Position numbers and translations under genes: made by a program. The notes beneath the pieces were generated by a model. It searched no databases and was not told the DNA's origin. It saw only the letters and a program-made list of their open reading frames with translations. From JAUZPB01 sp037140715 (GTDB lineage: Bacteria; Bacteroidota; Ignavibacteria; Ignavibacteriales; SURF-24), in assembly GCA_037140715.1 (NCBI GenBank), contig JBAXDX010000073.1, positions 1-14,719 of the forward strand: a DNA stretch of 14,719 nucleotides. The letters run 5' to 3'. The first letter of the stretch is position 1, and every line of letters starts with the position of its first letter. Shown one piece after another: positions 14,439-14,719 of the stretch.

Positions 14439-14565
14439 GTCAGGATCGGGCTTAGGGCTGTTGCTTTGCAAGGAATTTGTAGAAAGGCACGGTGGCAGAA
14501 TCCGGGTGGAAAGTGAGAAGGGAAAGGGAACTACTTTTTATTTTACGATTCCGGCAACGGGGTAA
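14419..14565 (+). pseudogene. Detached C-terminal end of the histidine kinase (G2 box), +1 frame
   Basis: This frame continues the kinase homology exactly where the main frame ends: G-T-G-G-E-S-GSGLGLLLCKEFVERHGG, then RIRVESEKGKGTTFYFTIP, stop TAA at 14563-14565. GSGLGL is the G2 nucleotide box of HATPase_c, and the rest is the usual last strand-helix-strand. The join needs a shift of one base (skip one, or a one-base insertion in the read) in GAAAGGGACGGG (14421-14432), a homopolymer-rich stretch. An ATG at 14419 would allow a 48-residue separate product, but no ribosome site is visible. The best reading is sequencing/assembly error or recent frameshift of a single gene. Confidence 0.85.
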
Positions 14566-14617
14566 AGGTAAAGATAAAGTAAAACACAATAGATCCCGGG
14601 GGGTTTCCTTTACCTAT
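14561..14617. repeat. Dispersed repeat copy 2, starting at the kinase stop codon
   Basis: This segment parallels 11507-11557. It starts GGTAAAGGTAAAGATAAAGT, shares the 19-mer AAAGTAAAACACAATAGAT (14576-14594), then has CCCGGGGGGTTTCCTTTACC where copy 1 has TTCGCGGGGTTTTCTTTATC. The right palindromic arm of copy 1 is missing, but GGTAAAGG (14561-14568) still pairs with CCTTTACC (14607-14614). The first bases contain the true stop codon of the kinase (TAA 14563-14565), so the element abuts or supplies the gene's end. Confidence 0.75.
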
Positions 14618-14681
14618 AATGCTGTCAGGTTAACACCATATTGCGCTACTGCCTGGTTTATGGATTTTATTTTGTTTTGTT

Positions 14682-14701
14682 CGATGGGCTGTTGCCCATC
14701 G
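14682..14701. repeat. Perfect hairpin at the right edge, probable dispersed palindromic repeat
   Basis: CGATGGGC (14682-14689), loop TGTT, GCCCATCG (14694-14701): an 8-bp perfect stem. It is followed by CTGATATATTTCGCCCTT to the window end. From memory, similar hairpin-plus-tail sequences are scattered through Bacteroidota-type genomes, but I cannot verify that here. It is cut by the edge, so partner structure to the right is unseen. Between 14618 and 14681 I see no feature. Confidence 0.6.
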
Positions 14702-14719
14702 CTGATATATTTCGCCCTT

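Noticed and set aside
11898..14565. Programmed frameshift in the histidine kinase
   Set aside because: The needed shift is +1 and there is no recognisable +1 slippery codon, stimulatory stop context or structure. Error or mutation in a homopolymer-rich stretch is simpler.
14614..14719. Open minus-strand frame ending QAVAQYGVNLTAL, possibly the C-terminus of a gene beyond the right edge
   Set aside because: Only 34 codons are visible, and over half of them read through the hairpin repeat. It may be real, but nothing in the window can establish it.

Overview
The window looks like ordinary chromosomal DNA from a member of the FCB group, most likely Bacteroidota or Ignavibacteriota. The grounds are: (i) a PafA-type alkaline phosphatase whose catalytic residues line up with the flavobacterial enzyme; (ii) a TAnnTTTG-type candidate promoter in front of the SurA/PpiD-like gene; (iii) a CHASE-PAS-PAS histidine kinase of a style common in that group; and (iv) a moderately AT-rich composition with repeat- and hairpin-rich intergenic DNA. 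Some genes have clear Shine-Dalgarno sequences (thioredoxin, transporter, foldase, aroK) and others do not. The phylum call is inference from gene content; no 16S or ribosomal gene is present.

Layout. 1-82 is the edge of a 41-bp tandem repeat. 243-3091 carries three minus-strand genes: thioredoxin (with its own intrinsic terminator), then a BadF/BcrAD-type amino-sugar kinase and an AmpG/PAT-type MFS transporter. The last two are 42 bp apart and look like a peptidoglycan or amino-sugar recycling pair. 3092-3504 is intergenic and holds a G+C-rich structured island and a Pho-box-like direct repeat. 3505-5100 is pstB-phoU without pstSCA. A convergent TetR-family regulator (5134-5709) is divergent from a SurA/PpiD-like periplasmic foldase (5837-7621), which ends at a strong terminator. 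7834-9452 is aroK-aroB, translationally coupled by an ATGA overlap (shikimate pathway to chorismate), followed by a secreted PafA-like phosphatase (9553-11199).

11200-11897 is a 700-bp gene-free stretch holding a degenerate 20-bp tandem array, a long inverted-repeat element and a strong nested hairpin. 11898-14565 is a membrane hybrid-less sensor kinase whose last ~45 codons, including the G2 ATP-binding box, are in another frame. A second, diverged copy of the intergenic inverted-repeat element begins exactly at its stop codon, so the kinase gene lies between two direct repeats. The right edge ends in a perfect 8-bp hairpin that looks like another dispersed repeat.

How the genes fit together. 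Phosphate handling (pstB-phoU, pafA), cell-envelope upkeep (amino-sugar kinase and AmpG-like permease, foldase) and aromatic biosynthesis (aroKB) are represented, each as a small transcription unit. I do not see a defence system, CRISPR array, transposase, RNA gene or an evident novel multi-gene system. The most unusual material is non-coding: two tandem-repeat families, a duplicated hairpin element bracketing the kinase, and the kinase frameshift.
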